The notes: a model not told the origin generated them from the letters alone. A stretch of 64,000 bases of DNA from Adiantum capillus-veneris (GCA_014529385.2 CM043971.1:95333840-95397839), one strand, 5' to 3'. Positions 9,938-22,050 are shown, counted from the first letter of the stretch. Translations and numbers: made by a program.

Positions 9938-11278
9938 TTATAAGATCGATAGCATAGTTCCATCTATCCCCCAGTCCTCCTCGACCTTCAATTTGTCTTC
10001 CATTCTCTTCCCAATCTGCGGACATTCATTACAATAAGCATCTAATGATTGACAAACCATGATGTATTGAAAATGTGGTGGAAGGATTCTCACCTTGTGA
10101 CCTTGTAAACGAAATTGTGCTTGTTGAAGGGCCTCAAAACCCATAATAACCAAATGTTCTCGAACATTACTGAGAGTCCAATGCTTGTCCACTTGGACTG
10201 CCTCCAAAGCATCGTTGGGCATCTTCACTGCAATGTCAAAGCTTGCAATAGTGCCGTCTACACCCTGTAAGGAAGTCCACACTCCAAGCTTGCACATCCA
10301 ACGATCATAGTGAAATCGTATGTACAAGGAGGTGCGGGATTTCAAATAGCGCATTCCAATACCTGAAGCTCTAACCTTACAACGGTATCGATCCCCGTTG
10401 TGCATGCCCTCCACAAAACCCCTGTCCTCTTCTAAAAGCCTTCCTAATTCCTCGTAATGCGCATCTTTACATACAAACATTGTGGTAGTCTCCACAAATC
10501 CAAACTCTTTAAAAATGTGCACAAAACAATGAATAGGCAAACACCAACTCAAGCCCACAGACCTAGAAGCTTTAGAGTATTTCAAAGAGTTTTGGACATC
10601 CATTATCATCTTTTTCTTGAAAGATGCTACCGACCACAAATCTGGGACCGGCCACTCCATACTTAATAAGGAAGTTACTTTGATGGGTTCAAGCGTTCCA
10701 AACGCTTGTGTAGAAGTAGGGACAATATAAGAGTGAGAATAGAAGAAAATCCTTCTTTGAACCAGTTTGGTTGGGCAAAGATGTAGGAACATTATTGCTC
10801 CAATATCCGCATGTATAGCATTGAATGTGCCGGAGAGACTATGTAGTGGCTGCTCCTCCACCAACGTGGATGGAAATATGACTATAAATGCATGACAAAT
10901 GTTAAGTATGAATCCATAATAACATTACACTGTGATTTCACACCTAGCTTTGTATTTTCAAAACATGTACTTACAATGTGTTGGAAATCGAGGTGGTTGT
11001 TGCAAGTGCATGGTTGACATTGAGAAAACATGTTGTACAATGGCTACGGTCCCCTTGTCTTTGCGGTTCTTGAAGCCAAGGAGCTTTCCTTTCCAATGAA
11101 GATCCAAGTTTGCACGATTCCGCACACGATGAGGGCCAATAGCAGATGGTTGCATGTATACCCAAGCACCTTTGGTGAACTCTTGTGGCACCCACTCATC
11201 ATCTACACCTCTAGTGTTGTGGCATGCAACTGCTGTGACCTCATCCTTTGGCCGCCTTTGAGAAGTAGAGTTGGCCAT
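9938..11278 (-). CDS. Transposon gene C, unknown protein, three exons, intact
   Basis: On the - strand, exons are 11278-10975, 10881-10094 and 10015-9938, with GT-AG introns of 93 and 78 nt. The spliced length is 1170 nt, giving 389 residues with no stop. The first intron begins GTAAGT. The start is the ATG of MANSTSQRRPKDE. The N-terminal ~100 residues include Trp-rich segments (DDEWVPQEFTKGAWVY, LDLHWKGKLLGF). The middle has a hydrophobic stretch and a compact segment with Trp and Tyr (FHYDRWMCKLGVW). I recognise no domain. The third exon depends on an intron with donor AAG|GTGAGA and acceptor CCGCAG; both read-through and splicing keep the frame, so the C-terminus could be 26 residues longer. 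Confidence 0.6.
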
Positions 11279-11821
11279 GGTTGAGCAAAGAAAACTAGGA
11301 GGAGGAGAAGGACCTTGCTTGTTGCTACAATGTAGGTGGGATAAAGTGATATGAGAAGGTGGTTAACCCTTGTGGCAATGGGAGGAGAAGGTGGATAACC
11401 CTTGCTTGGTGTGGCAATGGAAGGTGGTAGGGGAGGAGAGAGGAGCTTACTTGCTGCAGCAATGGAGATGGTGTAGAGAGAGAGAGTGTTGGAGTAGAGT
11501 ATGAGTGTGATGGTTGCAACCAAGGAGGGGTTGGAAAAGGGGTTCTAGAGAGAGAAAATCACTTTTTGCCTAATAACTACTTTTGGGGGAGCTCTGGATA
11601 GCAAAAAAAGATTTTTCAAAAGTTTTTTAAAAAATTTGAATTTTAGGGTTTTTGGATGCACGTTTTGACTTTTTGAGATCAAAAAATGATTTTTTGACCA
11701 TAAAATAGTTTTAGGGGGGTTTTCAGAAGATGAAATTTGAGTTTTGAAAATTTTCAAATTTTTGGGATTTTTTCAAAACCGATCAAAAAGCAGGGAAGTT
11801 GGAGGTTCCATATGGCCCACC

Positions 11822-11838
11822 CACCCCCCCCCCCCCCC
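11822..11838. repeat. Poly-C run near the transposon right end
   Basis: A run of C broken only by single A residues. A similar C-rich/CT-rich block lies near the left end (1460-1580), so both ends of the transposon have pyrimidine-rich subterminal regions. Confidence 0.5.
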
Positions 11839-11980
11839 ACCCCACCTTCTCACTAGGTAAGAGCCCATTTAAGAAGTGTAAGACTACTTTGTCCCCCTAC
11901 ATTTTTGAGGGCATAGAGTGTGTCCACCACCCTCTTCTCATTGGCTAGCCTCTAATTAACCTTAATCCCAAAGGGCCCCT

Positions 11981-11999
11981 AGAGGGTTCATATTTTTCC
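11981..11999 (-). repeat. Right terminal inverted repeat
   Basis: This is the complement of the left end with one mismatch in the first 15 bases. It is followed directly by TA and then by the resumed host reading frame. Confidence 0.75.
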
Positions 12000-13006
12000 T
12001 AATGAGAGTACAAAAGCCCCCTCGCTACACCGAGCCAATCCTGGACATTGCATTGGTCATGGCTTTAGCGACAGTCGAAAATAGAACCATTCGCTGCAAC
12101 TACGGTTCTTACATTTTGGAAAACTTGGTCGAAGCAAATCTGAAAAGCTCGGCAAAAAACAAAAGCTACATGAACGCAGGGCCGATGCTAACCAGAATAG
12201 CATACCAGGCTTTGGGAATGATTGATGATTTGCCAGTTGCCAGTTCTCAAACGGCCCTGATCCAGAAAGCAAAGCTGGTGGCTCATTCAGTAAGGACAAC
12301 CCCTGGCGCAACATCATCGCGCTCAGCAAAGGCCACCAACAAAAGCTCGAGTGATGAAGAAAAAACGGAGACAGATGATGAAGATCCCTAGAAGATGCAC
12401 ATGGAAAGACTTCGCCACATGGAAAGGCTCAAGGCCACAAAAACTAAATTACCCGGTCTTGACAGCGCAGCAACCCCCTACGGTAGCCTACATGGTCAGC
12501 ACATTGAATTCGACAGTCACATTGCTGTGGGATGTCCCCGACTTGGCGTGCCAAATGCTAGTAAAGATAGCCGGGATGATCGTCACCTTCATCCAGGTGT
12601 TTAAAGACACTGAAGGCGACAATCATCCGTGGAATCTGTTCTTGGAAGGACACAGAGGCATCTGCTGGAATCTACAAGATTCATCGCCATGACACATATT
12701 GATGGCCATGTACTCCAGGCTAATGTACCTTCCCTCACAATACTTGCAAACATTCGAAGAGGCCTTCGTCACAGGATTCGTCGAAATTGACTCAAGGATT
12801 TTCCATCCTATGGCGAAGAACCTCAAGGCAAGGTACGTAGCATACCAACACACGTTATCTGGAAATCCATTCAGACAGCATCAAGAAGCACTGAAAGCTG
12901 TCCTTCGAACCAGAAGTTTTTCAGCGACACTTGCTTCATTGGAGCCACATCAACGGCCAAAGCACCGAACATGCACGAGGGCGTGCAAGGATAAGGAAGG
13001 GGGGAG
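12000..13006 (+). pseudogene. Right half of the interrupted coding element
   Basis: An open frame begins at the transposon boundary (MRVQKPPRYTEPILDIAL) and runs 129 codons to a TAG at 12391 after the acidic tail ETDDEDP. The same frame continues beyond the TAG (KMHMERLRHMERLKATKTK) until about 12604. Further coding-like stretches in other frames reach 13000. Together with 505-1060 it forms one broken ORF split by the transposon. A purine-rich tract (about 12990-13006, AAGGAAGGGGGGAG) follows, then TGTTTGGCGG, as expected at the start of a 3' LTR. The protein family is not recognised. Confidence 0.5.
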
Positions 13007-13800
13007 TGTTTGGCGGACGAAGCAACAAGCGGCCGTTTCCAAAGAAGGATCATATTTTTCTGAGAAACCATTGTAAAATTCTTTTGTAAGGAAGCATCTC
13101 TAAGCAGAGAATTTGTCAAAGGATGTATGATTAGTCTTATGGGAGCAATTGTATATTAGAGAGCCAGTTAGAAGTTTAGAAGCTTATGGCCGGACAAGCC
13201 ATTTGTAAAGACCTAATCTATAAAGGTCATTTTTTGTAAGTTGGAGGATAATCTTTTTGATGGAAAACTGAGAAGACATCGTACGTTTGAGAGCTCCTTC
13301 TTGTTCAAACTTGTAATCTTCGCCATTGTGGCTACGGTAATCCAAATTCTGATTTGTTTATTGCATTGTGTTCCTCTCACCTTGCTCTTCCATTCAAGTC
13401 TAATCATTCAAGATTCAGTGTAGGTTTTCGACTACGAGTTTGAGGCCTTAAATTGTTGTTTTGAGTGTGATCTATATGCGTGTTTTATGTTGTTTTGACC
13501 CTAGGAGGGGCTTTAGGGACCCTAAAATGACCCATTAGGATCACCTGTTCGCTGTTTTTGCTGACTTTGGGACGAACGATCGTGATCGTTGTACCTCTCT
13601 TGAATGCTCTAACAGCAATAGGATATGTTCCTGGTAGTCCCCTGTAGCTTCCCTTCAAGTTTCGTGCGATTCTGATATGATTTGCATGGTAAACGGGCGT
13701 GATGACTATAGAGCTATGTAGAAGGACATAGGCAGATTACTTGGCGGTAATGCGTTTGATTTGCTTGTAGAGTTAGTAGTTGCATCTCATCGAGTTCACT
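13007..13800 (+). repeat. Possible 3' LTR of the outer element
   Basis: This starts TGTTTGGCGG right after a polypurine tract. It contains a TATAAAGG-type box near 13220 and, at 13564-13588, the GATCG/GTACCTC motif found twice in 1-311. The far end is not defined because the matching 5' LTR is not visible over most of its length. 13800-14600 shows nothing that can be supported as a gene. Confidence 0.4.
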
Positions 13801-14610
13801 TCATTAGGGATGACACCCTAGTGACTTTCCATGCCTCATCCGAGTCGCTTCCCCTGTATCGATAATTTTATGTTGATGCTTGAGAGCTATGCTATGGACG
13901 TCCGTCGTGGCGACCCGCAAACACATATACATACACTTCTTAAGCATGAGAGGAGAAGCATCACTACCCAAACCAACACACCACTTGTTCCACAAATCAT
14001 TAAATTACTTCACAATTTCATCTATACTCTGATCATCCGTCATCTAATACTTACTTTTAGATTGCAGTAAAAATTAAATATGAAAGGAGAGAGTTTTCTT
14101 TATGAGAGAGATATCAAAGAGAACATAGGTTGTGATGGGCTTTACACAAATACACATTAAAAACATTTTAAAAACCATGCACATAGTTCAAAGAAAATAA
14201 CCAATTAAAATTGACAACTCACGGATTTGCTTGGAGGTGGTCTCCCCTCTAAAAGGACTTATACTATAATTCTCTCAAAAGAGAGCTTTGTTACAATACA
14301 TGTTTGTCCTCTTGTGGAGAATTTCTTCAATCAAGAAGATGGTGTCTTCAAAATTCCATGGTATAACCCTTCGTCCCAAACCCTAAACACCCTAGCGGGG
14401 AGAAAGGAACTGCAAAGAAAGAGGAAGATGAAGGTGGAGAGAAGTATTTTTTCAAGCAAGAGACTTGATATTCCATACACTTGCTCAAGGATAAGATCTT
14501 AGCACAGCTTAGTAATAGAATATTAGAGATGGAGAAGAAGAAACTTTCATTGGCTTGGACTTGCTTCCATAGCCAAAAGCTTGAGCATAGAGTCCGTCTC
14601 TAGAGCTCCC

Positions 14611-14612
<2 letters not shown>

Positions 14613-14662
<50 letters not shown>
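14613..14662. repeat. (GA)n microsatellite
   Basis: About 25 uninterrupted GA units. The short reading frame running through it is an artefact of the repeat. Confidence 0.95.
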
Positions 14663-14668
<6 letters not shown>

Positions 14669-14699
14669 TCTTTCTTTGCCGATCTTGGTCACTTGAGAG

Positions 14700-15711
14700 A
14701 GTATGTGAGAGGAGAAAGAGCCTCAAAAATGCAACAATCCCTCTCTTATATAGCTATGCAAGTGTGCAACTAGTCTTGAATTAGAATGCTTCACACTTGA
14801 TGAATGAGGTGGGAACACCTCCTCATGCAACTCAATCATGCTCCAACGCTTGTCCCTCTTGCCTTGCATGCTAGAGCTCCCCCTCCCCCCCCCCCCACCA
14901 CCCTTCCCTTCTTGGGACTCATCTTGGTAAGTGGAGACACTTGTTTAAGTTCACACAAAGCAAGCATGTGCTACCTTGGACATGTGGCCTAGTCATGCTT
15001 AGTAAACAAAGACTAGAGTCAATTTACTAAATGAGGAGTGATTGATCTAAACTTAGTCTTTAGATTTTTTCTTTCATTTAATATAACCATAAACTTACCT
15101 GTTAATTAATTAACTCGGGTGCAAGTCCTTTGCACAAACCTTGGAGGCTTATGAAGCTAACACGAGGCTACAGTCTACCTACTTATTTAGGACCTGCTAA
15201 ATTAGAATAAAATTTGGTGAAAATAAAACTCGTCCTTTGGGCTTTAAAACTTCAACCTCCTGTGTAAAACCTTAGCATAATGCTTTGGATGTGCTGCCAA
15301 GCTGCTCTCAAAACCTGCTAAATTTAGACATTTTGTGACAAGTTAGAATTTCACCCTAAGGCTTCCCAGACTTCATACTTGGATTCTAAGGAGTTATTCT
15401 AATGACTTGAGCTTAACACGGTCACTTTTTATTTTTAGACTCCTATAATTTCTCTCGGTCATCTCCTTTGATCAAGGCTATCCGAGATACATTTATCCTT
15501 CCTTGACCTGTACCTATGACTAAGATAACTAGTTGGCACTTATCGTTGCTCTTTTATGGACTTCCCCCTTTTGGTCCCAAGCCTTGACCGGTTGGTCCAT
15601 TAGCACTTAATCAATTTCACTTGTTCTCTTTTTATTTTTCTTGTACATAAGTGACCAATTTAAGTTGGAAAATACTTTTAGAAGGTTAGAAATCTATATT
15701 CATAACATTAC
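14700..15711 (-). repeat. Probable 3' LTR of a gypsy element; otherwise non-coding
   Basis: No gene is visible. On the - strand a purine tract (TCAAGGGAGAGG, near 15718-15729) is followed by TAATGTTATGAATATAG. This is the usual arrangement of polypurine tract and start of the 3' LTR downstream of gypsy pol. The LTR would therefore extend leftward from about 15711. Its other end was not located. Confidence 0.4.
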
Positions 15712-16956
15712 CTCTCCCTTGAAATCATAGTCGTCCTCAACTATGAGGTGGAAAAATAAAGTCATAGTTAGTCATGTTGCTTTGGGTAGAGTATCCCTTT
15801 TTACCCGTCGACATTCTTCCATAGGGGTGACTAACTCCACTTGGTGCTTGAAAGCCTTAGCTGTCGCAATGATGTCTTTAATTAGCCCTGATCATCTTTC
15901 ATAGTAGATTGGCAAGGTCTACTAAATGCTTGAGAGACTGAGTTGTTGCAAGCTTGATTCATGGTATGCATACATTTAAAACTTATGAACATTTAAAAGA
16001 ACTCTTAGAGTCAAAACAAGACAAAATTCTTTATAAAATAAACTTTTTTCATAATGGATTCTTACCTTTGATAGGATTCATTGTAAGTATTTACAAGGTT
16101 TACATTATCCTTTAGCTGGATGTCTTGCATCCACCTTGCATCTTCAAAAGGATAATTCTTAAAGTTGACAAGATATCTTCCAATAGTCTTACTACTTCTT
16201 TAAACCTTGTCTTCATGTCGTAGGATGCTCTCTGGCTGCAAGATCTCTTATTGACCCTCAAACTCAAGTGGTTCTTCAATTACTGGTTCTTTGGGTGCCT
16301 CGCCCTTATAAGGTTTCAAGAGGCTCATATGAAAGGCATTATGAATGAACCATGTACTTGGTAGCCTTAAGTTATAAGTTGTTTCATTGATAGGCTTAAG
16401 AATTGAAATGGGCCATAGTATCTTTTTGCTAGCTTAGCATAATATTTATGGTGACCTGTTGGGCGTCCTTGTGTTGCCTTTCCCGTAGTATGACTTAGAC
16501 ATGCTTTTGAAAAGTTGAGCAATACCCAATTATTGTCTATGCTTATCAATAGCATCCTTTTGCTTCTCTTGCATGATGGTTATATCTTCATTGATATTTA
16601 GAAAATATTCTTCAAAATCTCTGGTATACTCATCAGTAGCAAATATTTTCCCGAGAGTCTTGACTATCACAATGGGAGCTTGGATCTTCCTTCAATTATT
16701 TTGAAGGGTTCCTTTCCTGTAGAAGTATGGACAGTGTTATTGTACGTAGAATCTACTAAGGGTAAATACTTTTTCCATTGATCTCTTTTATCTACTTTTG
16801 TAACATAGGCTTTAAGTAGATCTAGGATGGTTGAATTTTCTATCTCACTTTGGCCATCCATTTGTGGGTGGCAGGCCAAGGAAAAATTCAACTTAGTACC
16901 CAAATTCTCAACGAGAATCCTAAAGACGTTTTGTAAGTCATGGTACTTAAAGAATT
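15712..16956 (-). pseudogene. Ty3/gypsy chromovirus pol remnant: integrase end and chromodomain
   Basis: Reading the - strand from 16956 down, the integrase C-terminal half is clear: LGTKLNFSLACHPQMDGQSE, then DQWKKYLPLVDSTYNN and the GKEPFKIIEG region. The GPFQ block and a FIHNAFHMSLLKPYKG segment follow. A chromodomain comes next (ILRHEDKV, GRYLVNFKNYPFEDARWM; about 16100-16240). Stops interrupt it, for example after EPLEFEGQ and in the chromodomain (KV*R), so it is dead. Chromodomains at the integrase C-terminus define chromoviruses. The upstream part is cut by the insertion of copia element B at 16957. Confidence 0.8.
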
Positions 16957-17181
16957 TGTTACAATGTACATGTGGTAGTGATGTATGTGAACACACTTAG
17001 GACTGTCGAGGCATTTTTTCCCTCACTAGGAGGTTTTTTCCCCCACGCATTGTATATATGCACATCATTCTAGGGCTATCCATCTTTCCATTGCACACTA
17101 AGTAATACACTCTTTGTTGTGTGCCTTGATCTTCCTTCGTCTTCTCCAAGCAATGTCTATTTTCCTGCAACCCTAATTCCA
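16957..17181 (+). repeat. 5' LTR of copia B
   Basis: Matches 27099-27323 over its full length, including the ACTAGGAGGTTTTTTCCCCC block and the shared end CCTAATTCCA. Confidence 0.85.
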
Positions 17182-17221
17182 AAAATTAGTATCAGAGCAG
17201 GTTGCATATTTTCGGGCTTAG

Positions 17222-17532
17222 TTTTACACTCACGTGTCCCTCGGGTAGTTTTGATGTGAACCGTTTCCCTATACACAGGCACTTTTTACTCTAGTGCTAG
17301 CTAGAGGTTTTTTCCCCGTGTAACCACATATACACACTATACGCATGTGTGGTGGTACATTGTACTTAGGGAGATTCGTATCTTTCTCTTATACTCACAC
17401 TTGAACTTCTCATAACATAGTGAGAGAGCTTCAAGCTATCAAGCTTCTTGTTGTGTGTGTGTGTGTGTGTGCATCTACGGGTGTGTGTGTGCGCACGTCT
17501 ATAGCTTTCCTTACTCCCTTATTCACCCAACA
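17222..17532 (+). repeat. 5' LTR of copia A
   Basis: Begins TTTTACACTC, where the 3' copy begins TGTTACACTC, so its first G has mutated. It contains a (GT)n tract at about 17451-17471. Confidence 0.88.
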
Positions 17533-17549
17533 ATGGTATCAGAGCAGGC
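17533..17549 (+). other. Primer binding site of copia A (initiator-Met tRNA)
   Basis: ATGGTATCAGAGCAGG directly follows the LTR end CAACA. TGGTATCAGAGC is complementary to the 3' end of plant initiator methionine tRNA. Confidence 0.85.
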
Positions 17550-17839
17550 TCTTTAGCTCCCACAAGCATTCTCCTTCCTCCATACCTCATATTAGGTTTT
17601 GCAGGAGTTGCAACCTCGGGACAGCTAGTCACCGTTTTGCTCGCCACGGGTGCTCCAGGTGTCCGTTTTGCTCAACCTAGGACTCAAAACGAAATTAAGA
17701 ACAAATACTACGCAACGATATCACGAATCAGCATTTTTGGACACATTAGCATTTTTTGTGACAGCATTTATAGGTCTGCAAATTTTCTACAGGTTTTGTC
17801 GGGAGTGCATTTCTTGCCAATTTATTGTTCGTGGGTGCT

Positions 17840-20800
17840 ATGGCAACCAACAATGACTTGTTTGGCATGCTTCAAGCTGAGGATAAGCTTGATGGGACCA
17901 ATTATCTGATGTGGTCTTACATGATGAAACATGTGCTTGTTGCAAAGCAACTATGGAACATTGTGGCGGAGGTAGACAAGAGACCTGGAAGTTCTACTTC
18001 TACTGTTACAGATGCAAGTAGCTCTTCAACAGTTGTTTCTTCATCTTCTCCACCTACACAGGATCGGCTTAGATGGGATGGAAAGGATGCCCAAGCACAT
18101 GCTTTGATTGCTCTTTCCGTGAAGCGTCATATTGTTCCGCACATTCGGTCTTGCACTTCATCCAAGCAAGCTTGGGATGTACTTGCTTCTTTGTATGCCG
18201 GGCACAATGAAGCCCGTGTGGCTTACTTGAGGAAGCAACTTGAGGAAATGCATATGGCTGAAGGTGAGTCCGTTGATGTGTATGTTACAAAGATTAAGGA
18301 TTTGAAAGAGAAATTGGCAAACATAGATGAGATTATCTCGGACAATTCTCTTATCTCCACTTTGCTTAAAGGGTTGTCAGATTCTTTTCAAAGCTTTGCT
18401 ACTACCCTTCGTTTGCTTGCAAAAGGAAATCCCAACATGTATACTTTTGATGAGGTTGTGTCACTTCTCTTACAAGAAGAGCAATCTAGAATGAATAGAA
18501 GTGGTTTGATTGAGGGAACTCAAGCACTTGCTATCTCTCAAAGAGGTAAAAGCAAGTCCGCACCAGCTTTGGGCACATCAAAACCAAAGCCCCAAACTCC
18601 CTCTTCCACTAATTCTTCTAGTGATGGTGATTCACAAAAAAAGAAGAGATGCAAGTATTGTCGGAAGTCGGGACATACCATTGAGGAATGTAGAAAGCTT
18701 GCAAAGCGTAATGATAAGAAGAAGCAATCAGGCATGTCTATCATTGAGAGCACGAGTAATGCAAAGGATGATGAAGCTAATCTTGCTCAAGATGTTTGGG
18801 CTTGTGTTGTTACATGCACATATGATTCTTCATTACATTCTACATGTATGACAGTGCGTGAGGCTGATCTTGATTGGTACTTTGATAGTGGTGCCTCCAA
18901 GCACATAGCATCATGTAAGAAGTTTTTTGTGTCCTTGCAAGATGCACCAAAGGGGGGGCATGTTGTTTGCACAAATAATGCCTCTTACCCTATCATTGGA
19001 GTTGGGAACATAAAGCTTACGGCTGCAAATGGGGGTGTTGTGACTCTCAAGAATGCCTTGTATGTGCGAGGCATAAAGAAGAACTTGCTTTCGGTTCCTA
19101 CCATTGCCTCTTCGGGTCTTCATGTACATTTTTTGGATGCCAAATGTATGGTTCATGACTTCAGCAATGGTGATGTTATTGTTATGTTTGGGACGTTATG
19201 CAATGGCTTGTATCGCATGGATACTTATGAGAGACATGCATCAAAAGCCTTGCTTGTTCGTACTCCTTCAATGGCTGAAACGGAGTTATGGCATGCACGT
19301 TTTGGTCATTTAAACTTCAATAGCTTGCTCTATTTACAAAAGCGTGATATGGTTGTTGGTTTTCCCACACCTGGCTCCATGCTTGTGAAGGTTGTATACT
19401 TGGAAAAATGCATCGTACTGTCTCTTTTCCGAACGATGGTTCTGTTCATGCTACAAAAAAAATTAAAGCTTGTACACAGTGATGTATGTGGTCCTGTGAA
19501 GACTCCATCTTTTGGAAAGTATGTATATTTTGTTACCTTCATAGATGATGCTACTCGCCATACTTGGGTGTATCCATTGAAAGCAAAGAATGAAGTTTTT
19601 GCATGCTTTAAAAGCTTTGTGACTATGGCTGAAAATTTCAGTGGCAACAAACTTATTACTCTTCGCACAGATCGTGGTGGGGAATATATGAGTTTAATGT
19701 TTTTCTTCGTGACAAAGGTATTATGCATCAATGTAATGTGCCATATACACCTCATCAAAATGGTGTTGCCGAGCGTAAGAATCGTACTCTCTTGGAAATG
19801 GCACGTTGTATGGTTAAAGGAAAGCATCTTCCTGATAAGTTTTGGATGGAAGCGCTCATGTGTGCAAACTATGTTTTGAATAGATGTCCCACTAAAGCTT
19901 AATTTGAGAGTTGTTACACCTTATGAGGCTTGGAATGGTCAAAAGCCAATGGTGAGCCATATGCATGTGTTTGGTTGTTTGACATATGCTCTTGTACCTC
20001 CACAACAACGTCACAAACTGCAAGACAAGGCTATAAAATGTATATTTGTGGGCTATAGTGTTGAAAGTAAAGGTTATCATTTTTATCATCCATTAACGGA
20101 CAAGATTGTTGTAAGTTGCAATGTGGTATTTGCTGAAAATTCAGCTCATCCCTTGCTTGAATGTAAAATGCAACCAACTATTGGGTCACAAGATATGTTT
20201 GATACACTTATGCCTTTGTTTCAAAGTGGTACATTGGATAATGACCATGTAGAGCAGCCAAATGAGGTTCAAAGAGTTAAAAATTTGCATCCAAACATAG
20301 CTGAAAATCAGCATGAAGTTCAGCCCATTGATGATGTACAAGTTGATCATGAATTACATAAGGAATGCACTTCTTTCAGGGATGCACAAGCAATGCCAAG
20401 ATGGCTGAAGCAAACTTTACAAGATAGTAAGTTGAGTACTCCTTTGCGTGGTAGAACAAGCTCATCTACTCGCCATGTATCGAGTGATTTTGTGGATGTA
20501 GCTCTCATTGCAACAGCATGTAATGAAGAACCACTATCTTTTGAAGATGCATCTGAAAATGAGGAATGGATGGCTGTTATGCAATCCGAATTGGATTCGA
20601 TTTCCAAGAATGGTACTTGGGAGTTATGTGACTTACCTAAAGGTAATCATGCAATTGGTACTAAGTGGGCTTACAAAGTTAAGTGAAAGTCTAATAATAG
20701 TATTGAACGCTACAAAGCGAGACTTGTTGCAAAAGGTTATGCGCAACAATATGGTATTGACTATGAGGAGACTTTTGCGCCTATTTCATGCATGACTACC

Positions 20801-22050
20801 ATTTGTACTGTGGTTGCATTGGCTACTCATCCGGGTTGGAAAGTGCATCAATCGGATATGATAACTGCATTTTTGAATGGTGACTTACATGAAGAGGTTT
20901 ATGTCAAACAACCTCCTGGTTTTGCCATTAAAGGTCGGAGCATAAAGTATGTTGCTTGTGAAAGGCTTTGTATGGACTTAAGCAAGCATCACGTGCATGG
21001 TATGAGAAGATGCATCGGCACTTGATTGCTCTTGGTTTCCAATGTAGTCCGATTGAGAACACACTTTATGTACGCAAAGATGGCAATGACTTGATTGTGC
21101 TTGTTCTTTATGTTGATGATATGCTTTTGATTGGGTCATGTGAACTGAAAATTGAGGAACTAAAGGCTGATTTGCAACAAGCTTTCGGAATCAAAAATCT
21201 TGGTCATTTGAGCTATTATCTTGGTAGCCATTTTGTTTCCGTTGAGGGGGGTATTATCATGCATCAAAAAAAATACATTGAGAAGCTGCTTCATCATTTT
21301 GGTTTTGAGGATTGCAAGTCCATTTCAACTCCTATTGAGACAGGATTCAGGTTCTCAATTGAGGATTGTGATGATGCATTTGACACTTCTCTCTACCAAC
21401 AAGTTGTGGGATGCTTAATTTATGTATGCAACACTCGGCCAGACATACAATATGTTGTTTCCCAATTGAGCAGGTTTATGCATAGCCCCGGCACTAAGCA
21501 TTGGCAAGCTGTGAAGCGTGTCTTTAGATACCTCAAAGGCATTGTCAACTTTTGTCTCTTCTATGGTAGAGATAATCATCCATGCTTGCATGCATTTACA
21601 GATAGTGATTGGGTTGGTTGTTATGATACATAAGTGTCCACTAGTGGCAATTGCTTTCTTCTTGGTGGATCATGCATATCATGGTTGAGTAAGAAGCAGC
21701 CAACTGTGGCCACATCCAGTTGTGAGGCTGAGTACAGGGCAACATTCACAGCTACGGTGGAGTGTGTATGGCTCAGACATCTCTTGATGGATCTATGCAT
21801 GAATCCACATGAGTCTACGACCATTTTCACGGATAGTCAGAGTGCATTGGTAGTTGCGAGGAATCCAGTGTTTCATGCTTGCACAAAACACATTGAGGTG
21901 CATTATCACTATGTCAGAGAGCGGCTACATGCAGGAGATATTGATTTGGCGTATGTGCCTACACAAGACAATGTGGTAGTCTTGTTCACCAAAGCTCTTC
22001 TAAGGGAAAAGTTTGAAGCTTTTCGCAAAGCTTTAGGCTTGTTACCATGA
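17840..22050 (+). pseudogene. Copia A gag-pol polyprotein, broken
   Basis: Starts MATNNDLFGMLQ. The gag domain (LDGTNYLMWSYMMKHVL) is followed by a CCHC knuckle (CKYCRKSGHTIEEC), the protease active site FDSGASKH, a GAG-pre-integrase segment (LWHARFGHLN), and an integrase core with HSDVCGP, DDATR and RTDRGGEY. Then come RT (ARLVAKGYAQ, YGLKQASRAWY, LVLYVDDM) and RNase H (TDSDW, SSCEAEYRA, TDSQSALV). Damage: a segment read out of frame at about 19380-19455 by two compensating indels, a frameshift near 19710 after RTDRGGEY, a TAA near 19901, a TGA at 20684, a frameshift near 20960 and a TAA at 21631. Gag and protease (17840-19370) are uninterrupted. Confidence 0.9.

Larger units (their letters stand above)
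1061..11999 (+). mobile_element. 10.9 kb TIR DNA transposon carrying a histone H3-like gene
   Basis: The ends match as inverted repeats: CATTAGGAGAAATATGAACC at the left (1056-1075) pairs with the complement of the right end (11985-12004) at 19 of 20 positions. Weaker similarity extends inward. A TA on each side (1059-1060 and 12000-12001) is the best target duplication, and excision with one TA kept restores the flanking reading frame. Contents in order: a decayed transposase (+), a histone H3-like gene (+), nested palindromes, and two spliced genes (-). The two gene blocks converge on the palindromic centre. The superfamily is not settled. The transposase has a D...D(CxxC)...E layout, and the TA duplication alone does not place it. 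The ends could be read two bases or so differently because CATTAGG/CCTAATG is itself symmetric. Confidence 0.8.

Noticed and set aside
1061-11999. Calling the transposon Mutator, hAT or CACTA
   Set aside because: No 8-9 bp duplication, the ends are not CACTA, and the transposase motifs do not match those families by eye.
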